DNA from: an uncultured Eubacteriales bacterium
Lineage (GTDB): Bacteria > Bacillota > Clostridia > Peptostreptococcales > Anaerovoracaceae
Reading direction: 5' to 3'
Length of the DNA: 64,000 bases
Assembly: GCA_910583765.1 (NCBI GenBank)
Contig: CAJTYS010000006.1
Coordinates: 1-64,000 of the forward strand
The translations under genes and the position numbers were made by a program. This document shows positions 46,640 to 54,682 of this stretch, in pieces. How positions within the stretch are numbered: position 1 is the first letter of the stretch; the number at the start of each line of letters is the position of its first letter. The notes below the pieces were generated by a model. The model was not told the DNA's origin and searched no databases. It saw only the letters and a list, made by a program, of their open reading frames with translations.

Positions 46640-47782
46640 TTATCTAAACAGAGCCCCACCGACAATCAATTGCTGAATTTCGTTTGTTCCTTCGTAGATC
46701 TGTGTGATCTTTGCGTCACGCATCATTCTTTCTACATGGTATTCTCTCATGTAACCATTTCCGCCCATGAACTGTACAGCCCATTCAGTTACTTCCATAG
46801 CTACGTTTGTGCACATGTATTTTGCTTTTGCTGCGGACTGGCCGTAATTCTTTCCTGCGTCATGGTCAGCAGCTGCCTTGTAAACCATATATTTCGCTGC
46901 TTCAATTTTAACGGCGAGTTCAGCCATCTTGAACTGCAGGTACTGATTCTTTGCGATTGGTTTGCCAAACTGTTCTCTTTCTTTCATATACTCAACCGCG
47001 CGCTCGAATGCGCCTTCTGCGATACCAAGACCCTGTGCGGCAACACCGATACGGCCGCAGTCAAGAGCCTTCATAGCTGTCTTGAATCCATTGCCATCAT
47101 TTGCGACTTTGTTGAATGCTGGAACACGGCAGTCTTCCAGGATTACTTCAGATACCTGCGCTGCGCGGATACCCATTTTGTTTTCAATCTTTCCAGTACG
47201 TACGCCCGGTGCGTCTCTGTCTACGATAAAGCATGCCAGACCCTTGGATTTTTTCTCCGGCTCGGTCAGTGCGTATACTGCTGTGTATTTTGCCAGAGGT
47301 CCATTGGTGTTAAAGCATTTTAAACCATTGAGGACATATTCGTCACCGTCTTTTACCGCGGTTGTGATACATCCGCCTGCGTCAGAACCCGCATTCGGCT
47401 CTGTCAGACCAAAGGAACCAAATACCTTTCCGGAAAGAACGTCTGGAAGGAATGCTTTTTTCTGTTCCTCTGTCGCGTCTGAATGCCATACGCTTCCACC
47501 ATACAGGGAAGTGGTAACGGAGTAGGAGATACCGAATGACGCGTCTACCTTAGAGATTTCCTCTACAGCAAGAGCGTATTCCATGTAACCGAGGCCCTGT
47601 CCGCCGTACTCTTTTGGATAAGGAAGCCCGATGAAACCCAGTTCTCCCGCTTTCTTGAACTGCTCAACAGGAAATTCGCTGCTTTCGTCTCTGTCTATGA
47701 CGCCTGGAAGCAATTCTTCCTGAGCGAATTTTCTAGCTGTTTCCTGAATGGCTATCTGTTGTTCTGTTAATTCAAAATTCAT
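46640..47782 (-). CDS. Acyl-CoA dehydrogenase (second copy)
   Basis: A 380-residue short-chain acyl-CoA dehydrogenase: NFELTEQQIAIQETARKFA, FGSFGLTEPNAGSDAGG, QGLGIAEGAFE, QFMGGNGYMREYHVERMMRDAK and IYEGTNEIQQ. It is full-length. The start is placed at MNFELTEQQ behind AAGGAGG. It is divergent from an etfB-etfA-marR operon, with shared TTAGCATA-type sites in the gap, so it is probably the partner of that Etf. It is distinct in sequence from the copy at the window start. Confidence 0.95.
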   Translation of the reverse strand: MNFELTEQQIAIQETARKFAQEELLPGVIDRDESSEFPVEQFKKAGELGFIGLPYPKEYGGQGLGYMEYALAVEEISKVDASFGISYSVTTSLYGGSVWHSDATEEQKKAFLPDVLSGKVFGSFGLTEPNAGSDAGGCITTAVKDGDEYVLNGLKCFNTNGPLAKYTAVYALTEPEKKSKGLACFIVDRDAPGVRTGKIENKMGIRAAQVSEVILEDCRVPAFNKVANDGNGFKTAMKALDCGRIGVAAQGLGIAEGAFERAVEYMKEREQFGKPIAKNQYLQFKMAELAVKIEAAKYMVYKAAADHDAGKNYGQSAAKAKYMCTNVAMEVTEWAVQFMGGNGYMREYHVERMMRDAKITQIYEGTNEIQQLIVGGALFR

Positions 47783-47855
47783 AATGTCCTCCTTCATAAA
47801 GATAGATATTTTTTTAATTGATAATCAATAACGACAATAATTGGTTGGTTAATAT

Positions 47856-47878
47856 TTAGCATACTAACTATTTGCTAG
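47856..47878. promoter_or_regulatory. Operator-like site in the acd/etfB gap, acd side
   Basis: TTAGCATACTAAC followed by TTTGCTAG forms an imperfect dyad just downstream of the acd -10 box. The motif TTAGCATA recurs at 47975 and 47990 on the other side, suggesting one repressor controls both promoters. Confidence 0.6.
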
Positions 47879-47879
47879 T

Positions 47880-47908
47880 AATATAGCACGCTAAGGCACA
47901 ATTGTCAA
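47880..47908 (-). promoter_or_regulatory. Promoter of the acyl-CoA dehydrogenase
   Basis: On the minus strand, TTGACA (47908-47903), a 17-bp spacer and TATATT (47885-47880). Confidence 0.75.
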
Positions 47909-47928
47909 TAAGAAAATTCAAAAAAATC

Positions 47929-47957
47929 TTGACATGTGGGTTGGATATGACCATAAT
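47929..47957 (+). promoter_or_regulatory. Promoter of etfB-etfA-marR
   Basis: TTGACA (47929-47934), a 17-bp spacer and CATAAT (47952-47957), facing away from the acd promoter. Confidence 0.75.
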
Positions 47958-47973
47958 AGTGAACACGGACAAA

Positions 47974-47998
47974 GTTAGCATAAAAATAGTTAGCATAC
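47974..47998 (+). promoter_or_regulatory. Tandem GTTAGCATA operator-like sites, etf side
   Basis: GTTAGCATA occurs at 47974 and again at 47989, 15 bp apart, immediately downstream of the etf -10 box, a position where a bound repressor would block transcription. The MarR protein encoded at 49809 is the natural candidate. Confidence 0.6.
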
Positions 47999-48020
47999 AA
48001 ATAAAACTGAGGGAATGAAC

Positions 48021-48797
48021 ATGAACATATTAGTAATCTTAAGGAATCTGGACGGCAGCCAGGGTTTTTTTGAGGAAGAAGAGTATTTAAGTGAAAGTGA
48101 TCGGAATGTCATATCAGAAGCCATGACTTTAAAGGAAGAATATGGCGGGACAGTATCAGCGGTCCTTTTTTCTAATGATACGCCAGATTGTGAAAAGACG
48201 CTAAAAAAGACGTATGCCTATGGCGTGAACAAAGCATACCATGCGGTTTTTCAAGATTTTGATTTTTCTGACACAAAAACTTTCGCCAAAGTGATCGCAG
48301 AGACCATAGAAAGAAAGTTTCCAGATTCTGATTTGTTTTTATTCGGGCGGCTGGCATATGACGGAGACGCGGTGACCATCGCCACAATGACGGCAGAGCA
48401 CCTTCGGCTGCCAAGGATCGTATACAGTAAAGAGATTGAGAAAAAGAACGACCGCCTGATCTGCAGGAAGCATATCTCACCAAAAGAAGAGGCGGTATTG
48501 GAAGTGGGGATGCCTGCGCTGGTACAATCAATCCGTGAAAAAGGAATTCGGAGGCAGCCGAAAATCGCGGATATTGTGCGGGCCTATTCGGATGCGGAGA
48601 TCTACCGGTTAGATGGTGAAGAAATTTATGGCGATATATATGTGGGAGCGAACAGTGTAAGACTGGTCCGTGAGACCGAGCCCGACGACGCGCAGGAAAA
48701 AGAGCTGAAAATCCTAAACGGCGTCAGTGACATTGAATCAGCAGAAGCGCTGATCCAGACATTGAGGGAATTAGGTTTCAGCGCGGATGGCTTATAA
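48021..48797 (+). CDS. Electron transfer flavoprotein beta-like subunit (second system)
   Basis: A 258-residue EtfB-like protein: NILVILRNLDGS, an adenine-nucleotide-binding fold with LFGRLAYDGDAVTIATMTAEHL (compare GRQAIDGDTAQVG in the first EtfB) and VGMPALVQSIREKGIRRQPK. It is clearly divergent from the copy at 1088. The ATG at 48021 is 7 nt from GAGGG; the ATG at 48015 is too close. It is followed by EtfA and a MarR regulator. Confidence 0.85.
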   Translation: MNILVILRNLDGSQGFFEEEEYLSESDRNVISEAMTLKEEYGGTVSAVLFSNDTPDCEKTLKKTYAYGVNKAYHAVFQDFDFSDTKTFAKVIAETIERKFPDSDLFLFGRLAYDGDAVTIATMTAEHLRLPRIVYSKEIEKKNDRLICRKHISPKEEAVLEVGMPALVQSIREKGIRRQPKIADIVRAYSDAEIYRLDGEEIYGDIYVGANSVRLVRETEPDDAQEKELKILNGVSDIESAEALIQTLRELGFSADGL

Positions 48798-48831
48798 GTG
48801 GCATATAGAGACAGATGATGGAGGCGATAAA

Positions 48832-49791
48832 ATGATTTATATTATTGGAGAGGAAAATAGAAAAAGAAACGATCAATTAATCATGAAAGCCAGAGAGCTG
48901 GCAAATTCCATGAATGGCCGCAAAATCAAACTGCTTTTTTTTGGAGACAAAGTAATGGATGTTTACAAAAAATATGAAGTAGATGAGATCATTCTCTTGA
49001 AGAACAGCGCCGATCAGATGTATTATGACAATGAAAAATTTGTACAGACAATGATTAGCCTCATCAATGAGGATGATGTTGATCTGATTCTTTTTCCATC
49101 AAATTCGCAATACCGAGAGCTTGCCGCGCTGCTTGGGGCGCGGATGGACAGGGCATTGATGACGGATTGCACCAATATTTGGATGCAGGAGAACGAATAC
49201 ATAGGCATGAAGCCGTCTTTAGATGGGACACATTTTTCAATCTACCGTTTTGAAGGAGAAAAACCGTATCTGGCAGTTGTGAAAAATGTTGAATCTAAGA
49301 TTTCTTCTTCTGGAAAGAAAATAGAAGAGGTTCAGGTGATTGAGGCGAAAGGCAGCGTCTCAGAAGATGTTCGTTTGATTGGCATGGAACGGAAGGAAGA
49401 CGCGAAAAAAGATATCAAAGACGCGGAAATTATTTTTGCCGGCGGACGAGGAATGCTCAATGAAGACAGTTTTCTCGCTTTGAGAAAATTGGCGGATTTA
49501 TACCATGCGTCCATAGGCGGTTCACGGCCTGTTGTGGATTCCGGCTGGGCAAGCGTAGACGAGCAGGTGGGACAGACGGGAAGTTTTGTCCGTCCCAAAG
49601 TGTATCTGGCTTTTGGGATATCCGGCGCGGTTCAGCATATAGCGGGAATGAAAGAAAGCCAGTACATCATTGCAGTAAATAATCAGAAGGATTCACCGAT
49701 TTTTCGCTATTGTGATTATGGGATCTACACTGACGCTAATTCGATTGTGCGAAATATGATGAATTTGTTGTGTCAAACAGGTGATAAATAG
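48832..49791 (+). CDS. Electron transfer flavoprotein alpha subunit (second system)
   Basis: A 319-residue EtfA without a ferredoxin extension. The FAD domain has IIFAGGRGMLNEDSF, IGGSRPVVDSGW, EQVGQTGSFVRPKVY and FGISGAVQHIAGM. The start MIYIIGEENRKR at 48832 is preferred over an upstream in-frame ATG, which would overlap the EtfB gene and lacks a ribosome site. It pairs with the EtfB at 48021 and probably with the divergent acyl-CoA dehydrogenase. Confidence 0.9.
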   Translation: MIYIIGEENRKRNDQLIMKARELANSMNGRKIKLLFFGDKVMDVYKKYEVDEIILLKNSADQMYYDNEKFVQTMISLINEDDVDLILFPSNSQYRELAALLGARMDRALMTDCTNIWMQENEYIGMKPSLDGTHFSIYRFEGEKPYLAVVKNVESKISSSGKKIEEVQVIEAKGSVSEDVRLIGMERKEDAKKDIKDAEIIFAGGRGMLNEDSFLALRKLADLYHASIGGSRPVVDSGWASVDEQVGQTGSFVRPKVYLAFGISGAVQHIAGMKESQYIIAVNNQKDSPIFRYCDYGIYTDANSIVRNMMNLLCQTGDK

Positions 49792-49808
49792 ATTGGAGGA
49801 AGAACAAG

Positions 49809-50222
49809 GTGAACATAGAAGAATGTATTAATTTTTTGTTGACCGGAGCACAGCACAAGGTGTTCATTAAAATGAAAAATTCACTGAAGGAGGTGGGTTT
49901 GACACCAATTCAGTATGGGGTGCTGAAGTGCGTCTGGCAGTTTGATATGAGTAATCCCAAAGAAATCGCGGAATTTCTCGGTGTGGAAAATTCTACAGTG
50001 TCTGGAATATTGGATCGTATGCAGGGTAAAGGGTTGCTGGAACGGGAAATCGACGCGAATGATCGCCGTCATATTATTATTCGTTTGAGCGATTCAGCAA
50101 AGGAACTGGAGAAATCCGTGAATCGGATTGTGCTGGAAGTCAATCAAAAGGTTCTGGAAGATTTCACTGAGGAAGAAATCGCGCAATTTAAACAGTATCT
50201 GAGAAGAGTGAAAGAGGCATAG
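49809..50222 (+). CDS. MarR-family regulator of the acd/etf cluster
   Basis: A 137-residue winged-helix regulator: LTPIQYGVLKCVWQFDMSNPKEIAEFLGVENSTVSGILDRMQGKGLLERE, wing DANDRRHIIIRLS. It starts at GTG 49809 behind TTGGAGG, 17 bp after etfA, as the last gene of the operon. It is the likely repressor acting on the TTAGCATA sites of the acd/etfB gap, with an acyl-CoA or acid as a possible inducer (inference). Confidence 0.88.
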   Translation: MNIEECINFLLTGAQHKVFIKMKNSLKEVGLTPIQYGVLKCVWQFDMSNPKEIAEFLGVENSTVSGILDRMQGKGLLEREIDANDRRHIIIRLSDSAKELEKSVNRIVLEVNQKVLEDFTEEEIAQFKQYLRRVKEA

Positions 50223-50239
50223 ATTTGCAGGAAAAATTT

Positions 50240-50267
50240 TAACGCTTGCTTGAGGTGAGCGTTATTT
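50240..50267 (+). terminator. Terminator after marR
   Basis: AACGCT and AGCGTT form a short stem followed by ATTTTAT, about 20 bp past the marR stop. Confidence 0.55.
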
Positions 50268-50314
50268 TATGGTGTTGGAAATATGGCCAGCGGTATTTTC
50301 GGAAGATCAGCAAA

Positions 50315-50354
50315 GCCTGCTGCTGAAAGAAAATCGGTGAAGCAGGCTCGGTTC
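50315..50354. repeat. Imperfect inverted repeat in the gap after marR
   Basis: AGCCTGCT and AGCAGGCT form an 8-bp stem with a loop of about 20 nt. No gene or known element was seen between 50268 and 50536 apart from this hairpin. Confidence 0.4.
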
Positions 50355-50536
50355 TAAGTTATTCTAACATGTTGCCGCAGTGACTTTTGGCGATATGGAT
50401 CTGGCCAGATGGACGCATAGAGGGATCCTGAAAAATTAAGTTCTATGAAAATATTCAGAAAAAGCTGGTAATTTGGCTGTTTTTGTAGTACACTAAAAGA
50501 GTAAGTTGTGTGTATAAATAGAGAAGGAGGTTCATC

Positions 50537-50632
50537 ATGACGACTTTATTTTTAGTGTGCGGATTATTAGCGGTCGCCTTTGGCATTGTTGTACTAGCCA
50601 TGGATGGGCGACGGATCAAAATGAAAAAATAA
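50537..50632 (+). CDS. 31-residue single-pass membrane protein
   Basis: The ORF reads MTTLFLVCGLLAVAFGIVVL then a short basic tail ending KMKK. It has a strong AAGGAGG at 50524 and a terminator hairpin right after. It is one hydrophobic helix with a positive cytoplasmic end, as in small membrane regulators. No family is recognised. It is too short for ordinary gene callers. Confidence 0.7.
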   Translation: MTTLFLVCGLLAVAFGIVVLAMDGRRIKMKK

Positions 50633-50657
50633 TATTGCATCAATACCTAGAAATTGG

Positions 50658-50686
50658 CCCGCTGGCGTTCTGTCAGCGGGTCATTT
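50658..50686 (+). terminator. Terminator of the small membrane protein gene
   Basis: CCCGCTGGC pairs with GTCAGCGGG, followed by TCATTTTTT. Confidence 0.8.
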
Positions 50687-50740
50687 TTTAAGAAAAATTG
50701 GAAGAAGAGGTACCGGAAGGCCAGTTGGTCAGAAAAAAGA

Positions 50741-50825
50741 GTTTGATAACTACTTATCAAATTTTAATGAATAGTTATCAAACTCAATAATATGGTTATC
50801 AAACTTGCCGATTAAGTTATTAAAC
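50741..50825. repeat. Array of four direct repeats at exact 21-bp spacing
   Basis: Four copies related to GTTATCAAAC start at 50753 (CTTATCAAAT), 50774, 50795 and 50816 (GTTATTAAAC), each 21 bp apart, two helical turns. An inverted copy, GTTTGATAAC, sits at 50741 and forms a dyad with the first direct copy. The array lies directly upstream of a sigma-A-like promoter. Confidence 0.85.
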
Positions 50826-50828
50826 TTA

Positions 50829-50857
50829 TTGATTTGGAGCATAATGGGAGGTATAAT
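50829..50857 (+). promoter_or_regulatory. Promoter next to the 21-bp repeat array
   Basis: TTGATT (50829-50834), a 17-bp spacer and TATAAT (50852-50857). The last repeat ends 3 bp before the -35 box, so a protein bound along one face of the array would contact RNA polymerase. Confidence 0.75.
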
Positions 50858-50887
50858 TAGAATATATCATCCGAAGGGAGTTTGATC

Positions 50888-50953
50888 ATGCAAGCGGCGA
50901 GGCGGATTTCCTGTGATCCTGATGTCAAAGGCTATCATAGCATGGAAGAATGA
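50888..50953 (+). CDS. Possible 21-residue peptide
   Basis: The short ORF MQAARRISCDPDVKGYHSMEE begins behind GAAGGGAG, 30 bp from the -10 box of the promoter with the phased repeats. No family is recognised. It could be a real peptide, the leader of something lost, or the start of a degraded gene, since a gene remnant follows at 50985. Confidence 0.45.
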   Translation: MQAARRISCDPDVKGYHSMEE

Positions 50954-50984
50954 AAAAAGGCATTGGGCGAATCATTGCGTGATT

Positions 50985-51024
50985 TTCCGCCCGCTGCCAG
51001 GTGTTTTTCCCTCCAGGTTAGCGA
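50985..51024 (-). pseudogene. Short remnant of a CoA-transferase gene
   Basis: This stretch shares 24 identical bases (50985-51008 with 54776-54799) and further partial identity with the 3' part of the CoA-transferase gene at 54683. Read on the minus strand it gives an IANLEGK-like then NTWQRAE-like sequence once one missing base in the A/T run is restored. It abuts and contains the stop of the two-HTH gene. It is a frameshifted fragment of a paralogue or a recombination scar. Confidence 0.65.
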
Positions 51025-52757
51025 TATGCTTCCATGACCGGAACCACCATGTTTTCAAAAGCGTTTCTCATTTTGGGATGGCGGATTAAAAAATGGATGG
51101 CTGGAGTTTTATCCTTGGAGACGATTACCCATTTTCCTTCATGGATATGAATCTGTATGTTTCGGAACGCGGATGACGGGTTCCGTGCCGCCATGTAGTT
51201 TGAATGTTGTTTTTGATACGCTTCTATCTGTCGCAAATGCTCCCTGTAATCGTCCCAAGTGTAAAGAATGTCCCTTTCATAAAATATGCCTGAAAGAGGC
51301 ATCGCGATTGGAAACTGACGGAATTCCCCCTCCGTCAATATGGGGATTTCTTCCGTGATGCTGTCATGTTGTAAAATCTCTCTTGCCATTTCACGTTGCG
51401 CGGAAACGTATTGTTTGATTCTTGTTTGTTCCGCGGTGGGAATTTGGTTGTTCCTTAAAATTCGGTCAATTAAATCATCCGTCGCCGTATACGGGGACAA
51501 GGATGAAAGCAGAAAATGCCTGTGCCCTTTTATTTTTGCGTTGTTTTGTAAAAAAGCATGATATTCCGGTTCTCGCGCTTGATTGTAAATTTCCATGAGA
51601 GGCGTTGCTTTTGATAATAGGCGCCGCGCCCGCTTTTTGTAATAAGCGACTTCCTCTTTATTTTTTGTGAGATAATATTTTCCCTCGCCATGGTATCCAT
51701 TGATCGCTTCGCCTGTGAGGGCGACGCTGCCGGATACTTTCAAAAAATGAGAAAACACATGATCCTGCGCGCCTTTTAAATAATATGGCGAAATCTGACC
51801 TGTCATATACATAGGAATCCAGCTTTCCAGACCAAGCATCATATCCTCAAAGGAGCGGTCTATATGATGGATTTGATTTAAATGCAGCCCCTTTTTCAGC
51901 ATCATGGCCATGCCGAACATCCATTTTTTCGGGAATTCAGGGTCTTTCGCCATTTCTCCCATGGGCATGTCACTGTACATGATTACGGGCTCTTTGGATT
52001 TGGACAGTACCGTTGCCCTGAGGAAAGACAGCTCACTATCCATCATTTGCTTCAGGCCGAAATAACTTTTGGAAGTGGGAAACTGAAAGGGGACGGACGG
52101 AATCTTCAATTCGTCAAAGCGGATGGCGCGGATATACTCATTCAGATCAAACTCATCTAATTTTTCCAGAAAGCCGATCAGATGATTTTTAGGGAGGCCA
52201 TTTCCGTTTATCAGCCACTGGGCGAGCAATGCCTGATAAGAGTCGCGGTCTGTCAATTCGTCTGGCTGGCAGCCGATTAAGCCCGCGACAGTCACCCTTT
52301 CCGAAGCGTCTTGATAACGGCGAGCGATGAACTGTGCGCTTTTCCAAGCGAATTCCCTCGGATTGGCTGGCTGTCGCAGTCCATTTTTGATACGGGAAAC
52401 ATAGGAAGAATCATAATTTAGAAATTTGGAAAGTTCAGAAACGCTGACAGATAACAAAGCGAGTAAAGTATTGAAATTCGCCTGCAGGTTTTTTAAATCA
52501 ATCGCGCTGGCTTTGACGAATGGGGAAAAAGCGTCCGTCACAGATTGCGCGGTAATGTCTGCGATTCCTTTATTTTCAGCAATTCGAACGATCCCTTGTA
52601 TCAGTTTCGTAAAATTTTCCGCGTCCGCTTCCGGAATACGTTCACCAGAACGGTAACGGCTGATGGTGGCCGGGGAAAGCCCGGAACTTTCAGATAAATC
52701 TTTCGCGGCGCAGTCTAATTGTTTTATGTATTCCGCGAGCTTGTCTTTAAAATCCAT
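51018..52757 (-). CDS. Large protein with two XRE-like HTH domains
   Basis: A 579-residue protein. Two helix-turn-helix segments are visible: AAKDLSESSGLSPATISRYRSGER (about 17-40) and SVSELSKFLNYDSSYVSRIKNGLR (about 104-127). The remaining roughly 440 residues are soluble and mixed alpha/beta, with no recognised domain. The TAA stop lies in the CoA-transferase remnant. It is divergent from a secreted protein, with an 8-bp inverted repeat in between. It may be a clostridial sensor-regulator, function unknown. Confidence 0.8.
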   Translation of the reverse strand: MDFKDKLAEYIKQLDCAAKDLSESSGLSPATISRYRSGERIPEADAENFTKLIQGIVRIAENKGIADITAQSVTDAFSPFVKASAIDLKNLQANFNTLLALLSVSVSELSKFLNYDSSYVSRIKNGLRQPANPREFAWKSAQFIARRYQDASERVTVAGLIGCQPDELTDRDSYQALLAQWLINGNGLPKNHLIGFLEKLDEFDLNEYIRAIRFDELKIPSVPFQFPTSKSYFGLKQMMDSELSFLRATVLSKSKEPVIMYSDMPMGEMAKDPEFPKKWMFGMAMMLKKGLHLNQIHHIDRSFEDMMLGLESWIPMYMTGQISPYYLKGAQDHVFSHFLKVSGSVALTGEAINGYHGEGKYYLTKNKEEVAYYKKRARRLLSKATPLMEIYNQAREPEYHAFLQNNAKIKGHRHFLLSSLSPYTATDDLIDRILRNNQIPTAEQTRIKQYVSAQREMAREILQHDSITEEIPILTEGEFRQFPIAMPLSGIFYERDILYTWDDYREHLRQIEAYQKQHSNYMAARNPSSAFRNIQIHIHEGKWVIVSKDKTPAIHFLIRHPKMRNAFENMVVPVMEAYR

Positions 52758-52831
52758 TGATGCTCCCTCTCCTGTTTATTGGTTCTTTTCTATTCATTAT
52801 AAACCAGTCAGCGAAAAAAGTAATCATGTTG

Positions 52832-52860
52832 TTTCCAAAGTGGCATTGCCCGTTTGGAAA
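52832..52860. promoter_or_regulatory. Inverted repeat in the gap between the HTH gene and the secreted protein
   Basis: TTTCCAAA (52832-52839) and TTTGGAAA (52853-52860) are perfect 8-bp arms, 13 bp apart, 21 bp centre to centre. The spacing suits a dimeric HTH regulator such as the divergent gene product. A TATAAT box lies at about 52892-52897 for the secreted protein. Confidence 0.5.
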
Positions 52861-52981
52861 TTGTGTGGATGCGGAGACCGTGCCATTGCTATAATAAAAA
52901 CCAAAGTGACAGCCCTGCTTCACGCAAAATCAGCGAAGCGGAGAAATCACGGAAATAATTTCAGAAAGGCAGGAAATCATT

Positions 52982-54571
52982 ATGGAGAAGATGAAAAAAA
53001 CAATAAGGTGGCTAGCTATGCTGCTCTTGCTCTGCATGGTTGTGACAACTGTGCCAGCTGCGGCACACGCGAGCGTGGAGGATGATGGTCATGTCATTCA
53101 TAACATTGAGATCACAAACGCTACGCTTTCTTATCAGGCAGGAGAGGCGCCAAAAGCCACAGCCACAGTCAGCGACAGTGGGGCGCGCTATGAAATCGAT
53201 TATGAAAACTGGCAGAGGATGGAAGAGAAAGAAGATGGTTCGTGGGAATCAATGGCAGCATGGTATTCCGACGCCGAGACGATGTCAAATTTTCAGGAAA
53301 ATGAAAAGTTCGCCGCCTTTGAAATGGGGAAATATTACATTTACAACATTCAATTAAGCGCGAAAGACGGATATGCGTTTCCGGAAGGCTCAGAAGTAAA
53401 AATGTCGTTAAATGGGAAAGAAATACCCGCGGACACATGTTTCGTCCAAGACAACGGCAGCAAACTTCATGTGGCATGGGCCGCGGAGCTGGGACATAAA
53501 CTGTCGATCATTGGCGATGTGGACATTGAGGGCGTTGTCTTTGACTACCACGCTGGCGACGCGCCGAGGGCCGCGGCTTATCAATGCGATCCGTACCATG
53601 AGTGCTATGATATCGAATATGAATATTGGGAAGAGATGGAAAAAAAGCCGGACGGAACATTGGAGCCTGTCGCTTTTTGGTATTCTGATGAAAGCAAGAA
53701 CAACAAGCTCGCGGCGGACAAAAAAATCACTGCTTTTGAAGAAGGCAAGACATATATGTATAGCGTCTCTTTGAAAGCGAAAGAACTGTGTTCTTTTTCC
53801 AAAGACGGCTCTGTGATGATCAACAACGGTAAAGTCAACGCCAGCAATGTGACAAACAGCAACACGAGACTCTTTGTTACCGCGGTTAAGACTATAAAAC
53901 CGGAAAAGATGACAGAGCCGGCCGAAAGCGACACTTGCGCCAGCGGTCATGAGCCACGGAAAAAGCTGACGAAGGCAACCATGGAAACTGATGGAAAACT
54001 TGTGACCCAGTGTTCTGTGTGCGAAAAAATAATTTCAACGGAAATCATACCGAAAGCATCGGATATCCGCCTGTCCGCGGTTTCTTACGTCTACAACGGA
54101 AAGGCAAGGAAACCAACGGTTACAATAAAAGACCGCGAGGGAAAGACGATCAGCGCTGGGAATTATTCTGTTTCTTACGCGAATGGGCGAAAAAATGTTG
54201 GAAGCTATGACGTGTCGATCATTTTTGCGGGAAATTATGAAGGAACGGCAACGAAATCCTTTATTGTAAAACCGCGGAATGTTTCTATTCGTAAAGTGAC
54301 CGCGGGAAAGAAAAAGATAGAAATAAAATGGAAAAAACAAACAAAAGAGATATCAGGTTTCCAGATCCAATACGCGACAGACAAGAAGTTTAAAAAAGGC
54401 GTGAAGACAGTGCTTAGCGCAAAGAAAACAACTTCTAAAACGATCACGAAATTGAAATCAAAAAAGAAATATTATGTAAGAATCCGCAGTTACAAGAACG
54501 TTAAGGTCAAAGGGAAGAACACAAAAATTTATTCTTCCTGGAGTAAAGCGCAGAAACGAAAGGTAAAATGA
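52982..54571 (+). CDS. Secreted repeat protein with Fn3-like basic tail
   Basis: A 529-residue exported protein. The signal peptide (TIRWLAMLLLLCMVVTTVPAAAHA) is followed by two homologous segments of about 120 residues, each with an ExWxxMExKxDGS...WYSD pattern, then a Cys-containing ASGHEPRKKLTKATMETDGK segment, an MBG-like repeat (VSYVYNGKARKPTVTI) and a Lys-rich Fn3-like module ending YSSWSKAQKRKVK. The last module is shared with three other secreted proteins here. No enzymatic motif was seen. It may be an adhesin or ligand-binding surface protein. Confidence 0.85.
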   Translation: MEKMKKTIRWLAMLLLLCMVVTTVPAAAHASVEDDGHVIHNIEITNATLSYQAGEAPKATATVSDSGARYEIDYENWQRMEEKEDGSWESMAAWYSDAETMSNFQENEKFAAFEMGKYYIYNIQLSAKDGYAFPEGSEVKMSLNGKEIPADTCFVQDNGSKLHVAWAAELGHKLSIIGDVDIEGVVFDYHAGDAPRAAAYQCDPYHECYDIEYEYWEEMEKKPDGTLEPVAFWYSDESKNNKLAADKKITAFEEGKTYMYSVSLKAKELCSFSKDGSVMINNGKVNASNVTNSNTRLFVTAVKTIKPEKMTEPAESDTCASGHEPRKKLTKATMETDGKLVTQCSVCEKIISTEIIPKASDIRLSAVSYVYNGKARKPTVTIKDREGKTISAGNYSVSYANGRKNVGSYDVSIIFAGNYEGTATKSFIVKPRNVSIRKVTAGKKKIEIKWKKQTKEISGFQIQYATDKKFKKGVKTVLSAKKTTSKTITKLKSKKKYYVRIRSYKNVKVKGKNTKIYSSWSKAQKRKVK

Positions 54572-54606
54572 TCCCAACGGATAAGAGCAAACGCCAATGC
54601 GTTCAT

Positions 54607-54636
54607 GCCGCGGCTCCCCAAAAGAGGCCGCGGCGA
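54607..54636 (+). terminator. GC-rich hairpin after the secreted protein gene
   Basis: GCCGCGGC and its complement in GGCCGCGGC form a strong stem about 35 bp past the stop. The T tail is weak (GTTGTCTT). Confidence 0.55.
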
Positions 54637-54682
54637 TGTTGTCTTGATTGCGATAGGTTCAAATTGCTTGTGAAGATCACGC

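Noticed and set aside
50741..50825. The 21-bp repeats as a CRISPR array
   Set aside because: The repeated unit is only about 10 bp and the spacers about 11 bp, and no cas genes are present.
54607..54636. A possible copy of the 13.2-kb repeat, because of a shared GCGTTCAT string near 54599
   Set aside because: Only eight bases match; the rest is a simple GC-rich hairpin after a gene.
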